Part shown: positions 13,900-26,865 of the stretch, one piece after another | Layout: every line of letters starts with the position of its first letter | Position numbering within the stretch: the stretch's first letter is position 1 | Source: Margaritifera margaritifera | Lineage: Eukaryota > Mollusca > Bivalvia > Unionida > Margaritiferidae | DNA: 64,000 nt | Assembly: GCA_029931535.1 (NCBI GenBank) | Contig: JAQPZY010001692.1 | Coordinates: 124,001 to 188,000 of the forward strand | Direction of reading: 5' to 3' | Program-made: the position numbers and the translations under genes | The notes under the pieces: model-generated | What the model was told of the DNA's origin: nothing | Database searches by the model: none | What the model saw: the letters and a program-made list of their open reading frames with translations, nothing else

Positions 13900-14000
13900 T
13901 CATTACCAACTACATTTCTTATATCATATGAAGATATTACACATTACCAACTACATTTCTTATATCATATGAAGACATTACACATTACCAACTAAATTGA
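13900..14000 (+). repeat. 41-bp tandem repeat, about 2.5 copies
   Basis: Units contain ACCAACTACATTTCTTATAT and CATATGAAG, differing by one base. Confidence 0.85.
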
Positions 14001-14070
14001 ATAACTTTCCATATCTAAAATTGTTCTTTTACAAAGAATAAAATCTGCTAACGCCTGTTTTTCATTTTTT

Positions 14071-14225
14071 ATTGCCTAATTCTTATTTCCCAAGTCATTT
14101 ATAATTTTTGATTGCCTAATTCTTATTTCCCAAGTCATTTATAATTTTTTTTGCCTAATTCTTTTTTCCCAAGTCATTTATAATTTTTTATTGCCTAATT
14201 CCTATTGCCCAAGTCATTTATAATA
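14071..14225 (+). repeat. 40-bp tandem repeat, about 4 copies
   Basis: The unit carries TTGCCTAATTCTTATTTCCC and AAGTCATTTATAA. Confidence 0.93.
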
Positions 14226-14569
14226 TCAAATTGAACAGCCATTCATCGTGCTAGCGTTTGTTTCGTTAGCATGATTAATATGGCTGTATTGATTATATCG
14301 ACCTTGGCTGTTCCATATGTACATATTTTTATGGTTATTGATTTCACATATTTTACATCACTGTTTATCTCATGTTTTCAGTATCATTTAATTGACAGTT
14401 TGTTCCCAGCTTGCTGTAAATGGGCTTTTAAACTCTTCTGACTGCGCTGTAATCCTTTATAGTTCCATAAGTTTAATAGTATGGTTCAAAGGAGATAAAG
14501 CATAATTTTTACCTAATTACCACGTGACCTAATCATATGATGTTGCTTTCACCCTCGACTTAGATTTGT

Positions 14570-15130
14570 ATTCGCCCAATGCGATTGCAGAAAGGGACAT
14601 ATTCGTTTGCTGTTGACCGTCAGTACATCCATAAATCTGTCCGTCCGTCCAAAATCAGTTTTAGCGCGATATCACAAAAACTATTTAACGTAGAGCGATC
14701 ACACTCGAAACACTTTCTTATGGTTATAAGTAGATGACCTGATTAGATTTTCAGATCATTAAAGCAATTTTTATTTACACATTTTTAAACTTTTAGAACT
14801 TATACTCTTTTCTTTGAAAAAATATCTTAGCACATTTGAGCAAAATTCACTTGAGTTAGACAATTAAACTTAGTAGGCATATGTGTTTTCAAATGTAGAG
14901 GAGCTAATTATATTTTTAGGTCACAAGAGAATGTTTTGGATTTCAACTTCTTTGACAAAAACCTTGTCAGCACGATTTAACAAAAAACACATGAGGTATG
15001 CAAATGAAATTTGGCGTACATCTTTGTATTCATGTATAGATGACCTGATTAGATTTTGATGCCACTATAACAAAAACTTGCTTTTTGTTCCTTTTTTACA
15101 TTTTGGAGATTGGGGAGGGGGAGCGGAGCG
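14570..15130 (-). mobile_element. Dispersed repeat with GTCCGTCCGTCC end
   Basis: It has a GTCCGTCCGTCC end near 14640 and two GATGACCTGATTAGATTTT blocks (about 14732 and 15044). It is the opposite orientation of the copy at 24560-25065. No transposase is seen; probably a non-autonomous element. Confidence 0.6.
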
Positions 15131-15477
15131 GGGGTCTGTAGTGGAACATATGCTTTTTACGTACAATTACTTTTTTAAAAATTATGTTAAAGTGTGAAAT
15201 GTGACATGCGACACCAAACTAGATAATTGTGCCATATTGTGACGTCACAGCATATCAACGTTTATCGTTATATTGTTATCGGTGGCAGATTGATTTTCAA
15301 GCTACAGTTATTCAATCGTCCAATGATTTATTGAAACAAAAATTGTTTTTTTATTTCATCTGATAAGAAAATCTGACATTTGTGCTCATTTCAAATGTAA
15401 TTTATCAACTAGCCAAATAATTTCAATCATTTGATTAACAATATGGCTGCAAAAATTATAAACGTATTCAATAAGTT

Positions 15478-15690
15478 TCAAAAATATAATATACTAGTAC
15501 AATGAGTACAAATTTAATATACTAGTACAATGAGTACAAATGTAATATTTCATATACTAGTACAATGAGTACAAATGTAATATTTAATATACTAGTACAA
15601 TGAGTACAAATGTAAAATTTAATATACTAGTACAATTAGTACAAATGTAATATTTAATATACTAGTACAATGAGTACAAATGTAAGACAA
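15478..15690 (+). repeat. 35-36-bp minisatellite, about 6 copies
   Basis: The unit contains ATATACTAGTACAATGAGTA followed by CAAATGTAATATTTA. Confidence 0.95.
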
Positions 15691-15849
15691 TCTACTGACA
15701 ATATTACGGCTTTCATTTGCGCATAATGCGCACCTCTAACTGTAAGCAGCGTAGATTAATTAAGATTAGTTCTAACTAAGTCCATTTGAAGTATAAGGTG
15801 TCTACAGATCAGGGTCTACCGTGTCCGTTCTTCATATGATTATAAATTA

Positions 15850-16145
15850 AAAGCATAGACTCTGATATACAGCATAAACCCTAATATACAGCATAACTCT
15901 GATATACAGCATAAACACTGATATACAGCATAAACCGTAATATACACCAAAAATACTGATATACAGCATAAACTGTAATATACAGCAAAAATACTGATAT
16001 ACAGCATAACTCTGATATACTGCACAAACACTACTATACATCATAAATGGTAATATACAGCATAAATACTGATATGCGGCATAAACACTGATATACAATG
16101 TATACCCTAATATGCAGCATAGACACTGATATACCGACACATTAC
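15850..16145 (+). repeat. 19-bp minisatellite, about 15 copies
   Basis: The unit is like TGATATACAGCATAAACAC with many point changes and short indels, so reading frames drift. Confidence 0.9.
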
Positions 16146-16442
16146 ACAATAGTAGATCTGGGTCTACGCATTTCGAAGTAGTGTCTATGTTTTACACACG
16201 TAAATATGGTACGTATCTTATGTACATTGGGGGAGATACAATATTTATCCGGGGACTGGGGACTGAGCTTTAATTTTTTAGTAAACATAACATTATGAAA
16301 CTAAAGTGTTTGTAAAACACATATTTCAGCAAGCCCTCGCTTTTTCCTACCCCACCCCACCCCCAAAATTAAAATGTGCCCCCATAGCCAAGAAGAGACC
16401 CAGTTGTCAAAATCAGTTGTATATCTGTATTCATTTTTTCAT

Positions 16443-17084
<642 letters not shown>

Positions 17085-17285
17085 AAATGGCAAGACAATA
17101 TCATATACCAGTAACTAGTAAAATCTCTTTCTCCCCACTGGTTAATAAGTGACGTCGCTCACGCAGCAGTGACGTCATTCCTGTCACAGCTATTTTGGAC
17201 TCCCCCACCCCTCCAACTGCAGTGGTTGTTTGGTAGCATCACATCGGCACGGTACATACTGGGTAAAAGGTGCTAAGTTTTTGTA
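17085..17285 (+). repeat. Dispersed repeat, copy A, with CRE-like sites
   Basis: Similar to 27220-27420: both share CAATATCATA, AACTA(G/A)TAAAAT, a GACGTCAT segment, AACTGCAGTG and TTGGTAGC in the same order. It holds a full palindromic TGACGTCA at 17170-17177 and a second TGACGTCG at about 17151. Confidence 0.65.
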
Positions 17286-18048
17286 CAATATTCAAAGATG
17301 GCGGTTGATATGTATGTGCTAGACTATACAGATCGTTCTCTCAGACTGAACGAGACGATAATGGCCCATCTGCCATATTGTATGGAATTCGTTATAAATT
17401 TGTAGTCTGGTGTCCTGCCTTCTTTCGTCCTTCAGTAACGTTGGGAATAAGGATGGGTAACAGACTACTGATAAATTACTGGCTCTGCCCTTTTGTCCGT
17501 ATGCAGACTTGTTATCTGCGGTCTTACAACAGCCGGAATTATGACGCGGTAGTCATTGAAAAGCCTCGGATGTATAAGGCGAGGTTTATTAACGGGAAAG
17601 GCCGTAGATCATCCAATTGCTAATATGGCTGCGCTGAATAACAGATTAGATCAGTATCGGAGACTGATTTAACCCTCAAAGTTAAGTGGTAACAATACAT
17701 CATGTATGAGTGGTGTTAGGTTTCGAGAAAATCATGATTTACTGGGCAGATTTTCCAGCAAGGCATGCTGGGATTGAGACGTGCGCTTAGAAGAGGCTAT
17801 TTTTATACAGGTTTTGACAAAAAGAGCATTGTGCACTTAAAAAGGTATATCCTGGTATTATATTGACTACGGTACTATTAAATGGAATGACCAGAAAAGC
17901 GTAAAATGGCAGAGCATAGTCTTCCCTAGTTAATTCGTGTTCTTTACACTTATCTTGTATGCAAATGTGAATAGTATTATCAGATTAACTTCATCATGAA
18001 CTAGTCTGATTGGAAGGTTTTTCATGTTTTCCTAAAATCGATCAAAGA
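17286..18048. other. Intron 2 sequence, possibly the rest of a dispersed element
   Basis: Contains AAGATGGCGG at about 17296 and ATATGGCTGCG at about 17622, YY1-like motifs. The ORF at 17378-17623 is not recognisable. Confidence 0.35.
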
Positions 18049-18049
18049 T

Positions 18050-18136
18050 TCATTGTATTATTTATGATCGGATTTTAATATGTAAATGAGTTCAGTGTAT
18101 AATTTATGATCTGATTCTAATATGTAAATGAGTTCA
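18050..18136 (+). repeat. Short direct repeat, 2 copies
   Basis: Two units ending in AATATGTAAATGAGTTCA, about 43 bp each. Confidence 0.8.
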
Positions 18137-18839
18137 AGCTATAGGTGGTCTGACAAAGGGAATTTATTACTGAATGACTAGTTCACGAAGGTATGATAAC
18201 AGACTGCCATATTTCAAAGGAAATTTTAATATTGCAAAATTACGACGTGGTATCAAATTGGGATTTCAATTTTGTTTCCAAAGTATGGCAGGGATAGAAG
18301 AGGTAAGGTTAATATTGCTGAATGATACCAAATTTAGTCATTTAAAAAATCAAAAGTTGAACTTCACTTTTTTTTTTTTTTTTCCTCAGGAATTGCATGT
18401 TGTGGTAAATTTTCATATTTTCATTTTTGAATCATTGGTTTTTGGAATGTTTGGCAGGGTTACCATTGTACAGTCGTTCGGGTTTTATTTAGACGTGCTA
18501 GAAAATGTCAGAAGAAAAGTACCATAAATATTGTCATACATTATTAGATTAAATTAATTTATTAATAATACCTTATAATCGGTCAAATACTTCTTATGTT
18601 TAATTCAATATCGAAAGCAGCGACAGATTTATGATTATAAAACAATTATCTAAATTATATTTAAATGTTTTATAAATTTAAAGAAATACTTCTGTAACAT
18701 GCCCGTCAGGTTGGGGATGTGCTGGTATGCATTGCGTGCGAAAGCACACCCTTTGCTGCCAAAATCGCATTGAAGTTTTGAAAAATATAACATCTTCATT
18801 GGCCCAATCCCCTAGACTCAGAACTTGCATTTTCGATCT
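18137..18839. other. Intron 2 AT-rich sequence
   Basis: A T-run of about 17 near 18370. The ORF at 18174-18527 is not recognisable and crosses the T-run. Confidence 0.4.
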
Positions 18840-20085
18840 AACTTAGGGCTAAATTGATGTATAATCCCCATTTCTATTTCATTCTTAGTTTATATTCATT
18901 CTAAATTTGATGTATAATGATCATTTCTAATACATTCTTAGTTTATGTTCATTCTAATTTGATGTAAAATGCCCATTTCTAATTCATTCTTACTTTATGT
19001 TCATTCTAAATTTGATGTATAATGCCCATTTCTAACTTGGGCTAAATTTGATGTATAATGCTCATTTCTAATTATGGCTAAATTGATGTATAATGCTCAT
19101 TACTAATTATGGCTAAATTTGATGTAAAATGCCCATTTCTAATTCATTCTTACTTTATGTTCATTCTAAATTTGATGTATAATGCCCATTTCTAACTCGG
19201 GGTAAATTTGATGTATAATGCCCATTTCTAACTAGGGCTTAATTTGATGTATAATGCCCATTTCTAATTCATTCTTAGTTTATGTTCATTCTAATTTGAT
19301 GTAAAATGCCCATTTCCAATTCATTCTTACTTTATGTTCATTCTAAATTTGATGTATAATGCCCATTTCTAACTAGGGCTAAATTTGATGTATAATGCCC
19401 ATTTCTAACTAGGGCTAAATTTGATGTATAATGCCCATTCTAACTCGGGCTAAATTTGATGTATAATGCCAATTTCTAACTAGGGCTAAATTTGATGTAT
19501 AATGCCCATTTCTAACTAGGGCTCAATTTAATGTATAATGCCCATTTCTAACTCGGGCTCAGTTTATGTTAATTCTAAATTTGATGCATAATGCCCATTT
19601 CTAACTCGGGCTAAATTTGATGTATAATGCCCATTTCTAATTATGGCTAAATTTGATGTATAATGCCATTTCTAACTCGGGTTAAATTTGATGTATAATG
19701 CCATTTCTAACTCGGGCTTAATTTGATGTATAATGCCTATTTCTAACTCGGGCTAAATTTGATGTTAAATGCCCATTCTAACTCTGGCTAAATTTGATGT
19801 ATAATTCCCATGTCTAACTCGGGCTGAATTTGATGTATAATGCCCATTCTAACTCGGGCTAAATTTGATGTATAATGCCCATTTCTAACTCGGGCTAAAT
19901 TTGATGTATAATGCCCATTCTAACTCGGGCTAAATTTGATGTATTATGCCCATTTCTAACTCGGGCTAAATTTGATGTATAATGCCCATTTCTAACTCGG
20001 GCTAAATTTGATGTATAATGCCCATTTCTAACTTGGGCTAAATTTGATATATAATGCCCATTTCTAATTCAGGTTTAGTTTATGT
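18840..20085 (+). repeat. Composite 35-36-bp minisatellite, about 33 copies
   Basis: The main unit has AACTCGGGCTAAATTTGATG and TATAATGCCCATTTCT. A second module, ATTCATTCTTAGTTTATG plus TTCATTCTA, is inserted several times near the left end (18885, 18940, 18985, 19143, 19265, 19320) and again at the right edge. Variants of the three bases after AACT (CGG, AGG, TGG) cluster. Confidence 0.96.
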
Positions 20086-20690
20086 TCATTCTAAATATCG
20101 TTTCATAAAGTTTCCATATATTCATGTCTAGAAAAGTCTGAACACACGACAAGACAATGTTGTGTATAAAATACAAAGCTTTTGTTTTGTTTATTTTATC
20201 CGAAAAGAACTATATGCCAACCTTTATACGGTTAAAGGTTAAAACTGTGTTTAACTCACAGGCCGTGTTTGGCCGACATTCTCACCCAAATGTTAAGTAC
20301 ACGTTCTCGGATGGGTTCTGGGTATGCTCGCCCAAACAACAAGAGTTGATCTCAGAACAAAAAGCATGGATCATCAACGGTCAAGGTACGTGGTTCAACT
20401 GGCGAACAACTTGTTTTAAATGACTATATAATTTTATGTTACAATGAAAATAAAATAATCAAAATTCTTCAAATAATTCCACCTAAAAATATGGAGGTTG
20501 AAGGGTTGAGGCCAAAATGACAACAGTCACAGTCAAACAAGTGAAATATTCGTCACACTTGCAACTCAAAGTTTGGCATGGATTTTGATTAATGATTTTC
20601 GTTGACCAAAAAATGTGTAATAATGTGTGTTTAAAATATCAGTTGTATCATATATTTCCCAAGACGCATTAGGCATTTATTATACTGTAG
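20086..20690. other. Intron 2 sequence with an exon-like segment
   Basis: 20262-20385 is GC-richer and has an acceptor-like CTCACAG and a donor-like CAAG|gtacgt. Its 41-codon frame contains SDGFWVCSPKQQELISEQKA. It is 3n+1 long, so it cannot sit between exons 2 and 3, both phase 0 at that junction. I do not recognise it. Confidence 0.4.
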
Positions 20691-20862
20691 TTCCCTTCTT
20701 ATATGACCACCCCCTTCTGCAGTAACAAGGTGGTCTTGTAAAAAGATGACCTTTTATCAGAGAGAGAGAATGGTTAAAATATAATTGTACTATTTTGGTG
20801 TCGATCAAGGTGGTCTTATAAAAGGGACGGCCTCTCAAGAGTGGGAACCACTGTTCTAATAC
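20690..20862. repeat. MITE-like dispersed repeat with inverted ends
   Basis: The left part (TGTAGTTCCCTTCTTATATG, ACCACC) is the imperfect inverse of the right part (GGTGGTCTTATAAAAGGGA, GTGGGAACCACTGT). Similar GGTGGTCT/TATAA motifs occur at 11.1 and 25.4 kb. Confidence 0.5.
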
Positions 20863-21204
20863 CGTTATAGTTGTTAAGAACTTTCAAACAGTATTGGGTT
20901 GTTTCAGAAGTAGTGTTTTACATACCAGTGCCAAAAATGTTTGGGATCAAATATTTGCTCAGAATTTTCCATTATTTTTTCAAGTGTACTCTTGAATGAC
21001 GTTCGTAATAAAATCTGAAGAATACGACATTAAATGACCATTACTATAGTGGTAAAATCAAATGGTCACATTTTATTTGTCTGTGCTTTCTTGATAAGCT
21101 GTGCACTCAATGGTGGACAGTAGCCAAATTTACCAAGGTGATGGAAACTTATGATAGTATCAAGTATTGATAAAAGTGGTTATCTTCAACGTTATGTATT
21201 TCTG

Positions 21205-21838
21205 AAAGTCTGTTTGTGACTATGATAAACTACACTGAAAGTCTGTTTGTGACTATGATAAACTACACTGAAAGTCTGTTTTTTGACCATGATAAACTAC
21301 ACTGAAAATCTGTTTGTGACCATGATAAACTACACTGAAAGTCTGTTTGTGACCATGATAAACTACATTGAAAGTCTGTTTGTGACCATGATAAACTACA
21401 TTGAAAGTCTGTTTGTGACTATGATAAACTACACTGAAAGTCTGTTTGTGACCATGATAAACTACATTGAAAGTCTGTTTGTGACCATGATAAACTACAT
21501 TGAAAGTCTGTTTGTGACTATGATAAACTACATTGAAAGTCTGTTTGTGACTATGATAAACTACATTGAAAGTCTGTTTGTGACCATGATAAACTACATT
21601 GAAAGTCTGTTTGTGACTATGATAAACTACATTGAAAGTCTGTTTGTGACTATGATAAACTACATTGAAAGTCTGTTTGTGACCATGATAAACTACACTG
21701 AAAGTCTGTTTGTGACCATGATAAACTACACTGAAAGTCTGTTTGTGACTATGATAAACTACATTGAAAGTCTGTTTGTGACTATGATAAACTACACTGA
21801 AAGTCTGTTTGTGACTATGATAAACTACACTGAAACCT
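21205..21838 (+). repeat. 33-bp minisatellite, about 19 copies, strictly regular
   Basis: The unit has ATGATAAACTACACTGAAAG and TCTGTTTGTGAC. Nearly every copy is exactly 33 bp. Almost all variation is at two C/T sites (GACTATG/GACCATG and ACACTG/ACATTG). Both strands are open for about 190 codons (MINYIESLFVT on +), a by-product of the 33-bp period. Confidence 0.98.
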
Positions 21839-22487
21839 CTTAAGCCGAAATCACGAGAAAGCAAAATAAATTTTCAGTCTTTAGGGGGTTTCGATCTACC
21901 AAGATTCACTACTTTCACTTTTGAACGAGATGATAGAATGTGTCTTCGAATACAAATATTGTTTATAATTTTTTAGACATGTATATCTTATTATTAGAAT
22001 TCTATTGCATTTGTATACATATGTTTCTATGTTAAGTTTTGTGTTAATTTCAGGCTTTTGAACTCTTTAATTTGGCGTGAGGATTAATGTGGTATGTGCT
22101 GTAGGTAACTCTTACATAAAGGATTAACTGTTTTTTAATTATATTTGAACATTTAAGGGCAGTAGTGGTGGTATGAAAAATTAAGTTTTACCAGTAATGC
22201 ATATGCAGAGCTGACAGAATGTGTACAAAAATAATATTATTGTCTAATTCTATAATAAAAGATTGTTTTTCTCTGCAATTCTAAAGCATTGTTGAACAGT
22301 ATGTGCATTACTTTGTACATTTGATGCCAATTCATGTTTTCTTGACCCACATGCTATGTCTTGGTTCTTTTTAGAAAAATATTCACATCGTTTGGTTTTA
22401 GTATCACTTTTTGGCGTAGAAAGGTCTACGCTTTCAGTACGAATTCGATCTATAATGTCGAATGAATACATAATTTAATAACTGATT

Positions 22488-22489
<2 letters not shown>
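21839..22489. other. Intron 2 AT-rich sequence
   Basis: No feature supported. Confidence 0.45.
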
Positions 22490-22519
<30 letters not shown>

Positions 22520-22520
22520 A
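22490..22520. repeat. Short (TG)n(AG)n microsatellite
   Basis: About 6 TG and 9 AG units. Confidence 0.85.
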
Positions 22521-23264
22521 AGAGATCCATAATTCAAAATGACCAGCTTAAAAATGAAACAGGCCCAAATTTAGCATGCATGTGTGTATACGTCGACGGC
22601 ATATGGTATTTGTCAGGAAATAGCTATTTCAGCTTTGTTACTAACATCACTACGATGTAATCAACAAAGCTATCAATGTTTTCAATAATTTGTCAGATTC
22701 CAGTCACATGCGTGATATAAGTTAACACTTTTTGGTTATCATCCTCATGCTTTTTGAGGAAAAGGTGGGATAGTGTGTGATCCTGCCTGTCCCGACATGC
22801 ATGCGTGAGTAATGTTGCGCAACTCCTCATACACCGTTCAAGCTAGGTACTTCACAATTTTGGATATGATTGGTATGGTCTGTAAATGTGCACAGTGGTA
22901 TGCATGTATGTATGTATAGGGTTCAAAGGCACATCAGCACAATCATGGCTATACAGTGTCGACTTAGCTTAGGTATCCCCAAAAAGGCACAACAAACAAA
23001 AAAAAAAAAAAACTGAAATGGGTAAAATCTATAACAAAATTTACAAAATCCACTTTTTATAGAAACCGACTCTTTTAAAAAGTCCAAGACCTTCTCAACT
23101 GGAACATAATACCGGAACACATCCAAGGTAAAAATAACGATGCCTTCATTAGTCTCCTCTTACGGCATGCACGAGGGTGTATTGGGCCTATTCTACATGG
23201 CGGTGTGGGGTGAGGGGGGGGGGGGCCACAAGGAGCCACAATGGCTTTATAATGTATAGATCCA
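22521..23264. other. Intron 2 sequence
   Basis: An A-run at about 22998 and a G-run at about 23212; no gene supported. Confidence 0.4.
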
Positions 23265-23745
23265 TCCCAGCTTTGAGGGGATGGAAGTAGAGACCGCTTT
23301 GCATATACATAATACAGGGATGGTGTTAACTGAGAAAAGCTGTAGATAATGCTCCTTTGCTACAGACTAATAGTGTCTAATTACATCTGGTGAAGGTGAT
23401 GGGGATGGACACGTTTGCATTTCCATATTTTACGGGTCGTGTAAACTGAGAGAAGCGTGTAGGTAATTCTGTTTTACACGGGAGTAGGGGGAGGGATACA
23501 TTTGCATATACGTATTATAGGGATCATGTAAAGTGAAAAAAACGTGTTCTGTTTTCGTAGAAGATAGGGACACAGCTGCATATACCGTATTATGGGGATC
23601 ATGTAAACTGAGGGAAGCATATAGATAATTCTGTTTTACATTGGGGTGGGTGGGGGATGGACAGGTTTGAATATACGTATTATAGAGATCGTGTAAACTG
23701 AGAAAAGCATGTAGATAATGCTGTTTTGCTACATACTTATAGTTT
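23265..23745 (+). repeat. Diverged tandem repeat, about 100-120-bp unit, 4-5 copies
   Basis: Recurring blocks are TTTGCATATACGTATTATAG, GGATCATGTAAACTGAG and AAGCATGTAGATAATGCTG. Spacing varies. Confidence 0.85.
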
Positions 23746-23807
23746 ATACTTATTATATGAACACGAATAATTAATTTAGAAGTTAATAAGCTGTAAGTCA
23801 GTATATG

Positions 23808-24064
23808 CAGGGCCGGCGCAATGGTATTTGGCGCAATAGGCGAACCTTCAGCCTTGCGCCCCCCCCCCCCCCAATTACCTTTCGAAAATGAATACTGTAC
23901 ATTTATTCTTTCCTTCTGTTTGCTCTTTCTATTTTTAGACGCTTATTATCTTGTATTTTACGCTATTTCTCTTTCTTTTTATATTCATTCAGTTTTTTTA
24001 CCGCCCCCCAAATTTTGCCGCCCTAGGCGATCTCCTAGTTTGCCAAGTGGTTAAACCGGCCCTG
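23808..24064. mobile_element. 257-bp hAT-like MITE, CAGGGCCGG ends
   Basis: The left end is CAGGGCCGG and the right end CCGGCCCTG, perfectly inverted. Flanks are AGTATATG (23800-23807) and AATATATG (24065-24072), an 8-bp duplication with one change. The interior starts and ends with GGCGCAATAGGCGAA/GCCGCCCTAGGCGA-type sequence around a C-run. Typical of hAT MITEs; non-coding. Confidence 0.9.
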
Positions 24065-24461
24065 AATATATGAGACATTAAGTGTTAGACTGAATTCACT
24101 TCGTTTCAACCAGGGATCTTTTGGCATCCAGCCAAAAATGTATCAGGTTAAAACACGTGTTTTGCGTTTGTTCAACTGATTTTTGGCTGCTATCAATTGA
24201 TTAATGCATAAACAGACAATAAATAATACTGTGCTATATGATCGATTGCTTCACGGAAGATCAAAACAGCTCACCTGTCTCAGATACAGTACAATCATGA
24301 TACGGGGATATACTTTTTGTTATTATTATTTATTATTATCATTATTAACACGTTTTTTAAATGCAGTCGTTTCACACAGTCACATACACCCTACTGAGAC
24401 AGCAAAATATTTTACCAGATGATAGGTATGTATGTACGCCTCTGTGAGCGCGCGCGAGCGA

Positions 24462-24464
<3 letters not shown>

Positions 24465-24542
<78 letters not shown>
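24465..24542. repeat. (TA)n microsatellite
   Basis: About 39 uninterrupted TA. Confidence 0.98.
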
Positions 24543-24545
<3 letters not shown>

Positions 24546-24559
24546 CACATAGAACAAGG

Positions 24560-25065
24560 ACAAATCCAATCGATTTTAGCGTCATAAAGTCAAAGGACTG
24601 GGTCACTGTGACTGAATAAAGAAATGGTTTCCGCACAGAAATGTTAATTCTACATCACAAAACCTGGACCAAACTTAGTGCATGGTTTGCACTTGGGGTA
24701 GAAAAGAAGCCTTTCAATTTCGGGGTCAAGAGGTCAACAGTTAAGGTCAATGTGACTAAAAGAAGAAAAAAGTTTCCGACATACCAATTTTATCTACCTG
24801 GGTTAGTTTTTGCTTAATCATGCAAGCCAGGTATTCGTCCAAAAAGTGTAAAACTGTATAAAAAATCTGTCATGGCTTTAAAATCTAATCAGGTCATCTG
24901 CATATGTATACAGATGTGCTAGACAAATTTCATTCGTCTACGTTGAGTGTTTTTGTTTGTGCAATCTTGCTAACATGCTTCTTCGGGCGGACGTACGGAT
25001 GTACGGACGGAGGGAACGGACCTAATGAAGATGCCCCGGCTGCAAGCGTGAGGGGAAAGGGGGCG
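24560..25065 (+). mobile_element. Dispersed repeat with GGACGGACG-type end
   Basis: It has GTCAAAGG and GGTCAATGTGACT blocks (24585-24760), then TAATCAGGTCATCTGCATAT, and ends in GGCGGACGTACGGATGTACGG followed by GCCCCGGCTGC. It is the same family as 14570-15130 (inverse) and related to the satellite at 38015-39125. No ORF. Confidence 0.6.
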
Positions 25066-25343
25066 GCATACTAAATTCACTTACAGAAGAAATAACTGAA
25101 GCAATATTTTGTTGGTCAGATGCAATGACCATGCCCCCCAAAATACTAAAATGTACATTTTCATTCTTCTTCCTGTATAATGTAGTTAACCTACTTTAAC
25201 TCTACGAAAATTATTTTGACATGATTTTATGCTCTAAGTTATTTATTTATTTATTTTATTTTATTTTTTTTTGCTCGATGCGTATACATAATCGTTAAGA
25301 CCTTTGCGGTAAAGGTTACCATTCATTGTTCCCATTTATAATG

Positions 25344-25667
25344 TTGCAGTAAAATTATTTGTATTATGGTCATTTATAAGGCGTCCCACTATAAGGCGGT
25401 AAACTCCATGGATGCCAGCGACAGCGTTATATTGAGTGAGTACTGTCTGTGTGTCTACTTAACCTTACCTATATATCCATACAGCACTCCATCCCTATAA
25501 GACCCTTTATTATAACACACATCCTGCTATAAGGCGAATAAGGTCATGGATGTCATTTATTCAACTGCAGTAAAATTATATGTAATATCATTTTTATAAG
25601 GCGGTCTCACTATAAGGCGGTATACTCCATGGATGCCAGCGACAGCGTTATAATGAGGGAGTACTGG
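25344..25667 (+). repeat. Duplicated 104-bp module (25344-25447 and 25565-25667)
   Basis: Both copies read GCAGTAAAATTAT, then TATAAGGCGG, GGATGCCAGCGACAGCGTTA and GAGTACTG. They are 221 bp apart and in the same orientation. A third, inverse copy is at 11060-11212. Confidence 0.85.
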
Positions 25668-25794
25668 CCCTACTGTTAAAGGAAAATATTATGTATTAAT
25701 TTATATCTAAATTATGATCAAGTTCTTATCAGTTCCCCAATAGCTAATCAGTATTCTTTTGTATCATACAATTTTAAAAATTTAATTATTTCAG

Positions 25795-25912
25795 AGACGG
25801 GTAACAATCGCAGATACCAGGCAAAGTGTGGAATCTGACTCCTCAGCTCAGTTAACTCAGACAGTAAAGACTTTCTATGTTGACTCTTGGCCTGAAGTGC
25901 AAGTAAAGAAAG
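25795..25912 (+). CDS. MINDY4B: MINDY-4B-like gene, coding exon 3
   Basis: The acceptor is ttatttcag|AGACGG and the donor is AAAG|gttagt. It encodes residues 45-83 plus the first base of codon 84 (phase 0 to phase 1). It begins RRVTIADTRQ, continues with a Ser/Gln/Thr-rich stretch, and ends near FYVDSWPEVQVKK. Composition is clearly richer in G+C than the flanking AT-rich intron. I recognise no domain; it fits the linker between the N-terminus and the MINDY-3/4 core. The intron before it is 13.4 kb and is almost entirely repeats. Confidence 0.65.
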
Positions 25913-26707
25913 GTTAGTTTAAAGCAGAAAAATCACTCTTGAATAGAAAGCCCATGACAATTTTATATTTGTCTGCTAAGGCGCGATACATTGAAGCTTC
26001 TCTCAATCGAGCATCCATCTCTCGGATGTGAAAAGAATGACCTACTTAAAAAGGGTAGGTGTTTGCTTATATTCTATAATACGAATTCATTTCTATTAAC
26101 ATATGGTGTAAGGGACCTCAGAAAAGTCTATGTTTAATGGAGGTGATTGATTAATGGAGGTGACCTTCAAGGCACGTTTTACTGTATTGTGTAATGGCCA
26201 AGCATATGAAAGAGAATATTAAATAAACTATATGTATGTGCCATTCCATGAAAATCCCATTCAAAACACTTTTTAAAAAATGATTGAATTTTTTCATTTC
26301 AGTTTTGAAACTCAAATTAGTACACAGTAGTTTAACAAATGAACTGAAATAAGTTTAAAACAGGCACATTCACATTACAAGACAAATGCCCGACACAAAG
26401 GCTGGAAGTGACAAGAAAACTGGTAACTCGAGGTTTTTGTGCCAGCTGTACAAGCTTTTAATCCACCGATTTCATTATATAAAACCTTGCAGTGATACTT
26501 TAGTTTTAAGTTTGAATGTTTTTTTTTAGTGATTTATCATTTTAGCATAGTAAATGCATCTACAGATCACTAAACTTTCATTTTATTAGCAATTTAAAAA
26601 ACTTTGACCTCGGATTGCTGTAATAGTTCATTTTTTTTAAAAAATATGGTTGCATAATTAGGCAGGAGTTGTGTATTGAATTAATTAATGGTTAGCATCA
26701 ACGCGTG
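25913..26707. other. Intron 3, first part
   Basis: 26100-26200 contains AATGGAGGTGA twice, akin to the GGTGGTCT family; otherwise nothing supported. Confidence 0.4.
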
Positions 26708-26865
26708 ACAGTGTAGTATATATTGGTGTGAATACAGAAATACATGTAATTGAATACAAGAATATGTATGTATTGAAAAAGAAAACAGTGTAGTATATAT
26801 TGGTGTGAATACAGAAATACATGTAATTGAATACTAGTATATGTATGTATGCAAAAAGAAAACAG
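26708..26865 (+). repeat. 77-78-bp direct duplication
   Basis: Two copies begin CAGTGTAGTATATATTGGTG, followed by TACATGTAATTGAATAC. They are near-identical. Confidence 0.9.

Noticed and set aside
21253..21864. ORFs of 186 and 203 residues on opposite strands
   Set aside because: Product of the 33-bp repeat; both strands open at once is a period effect.
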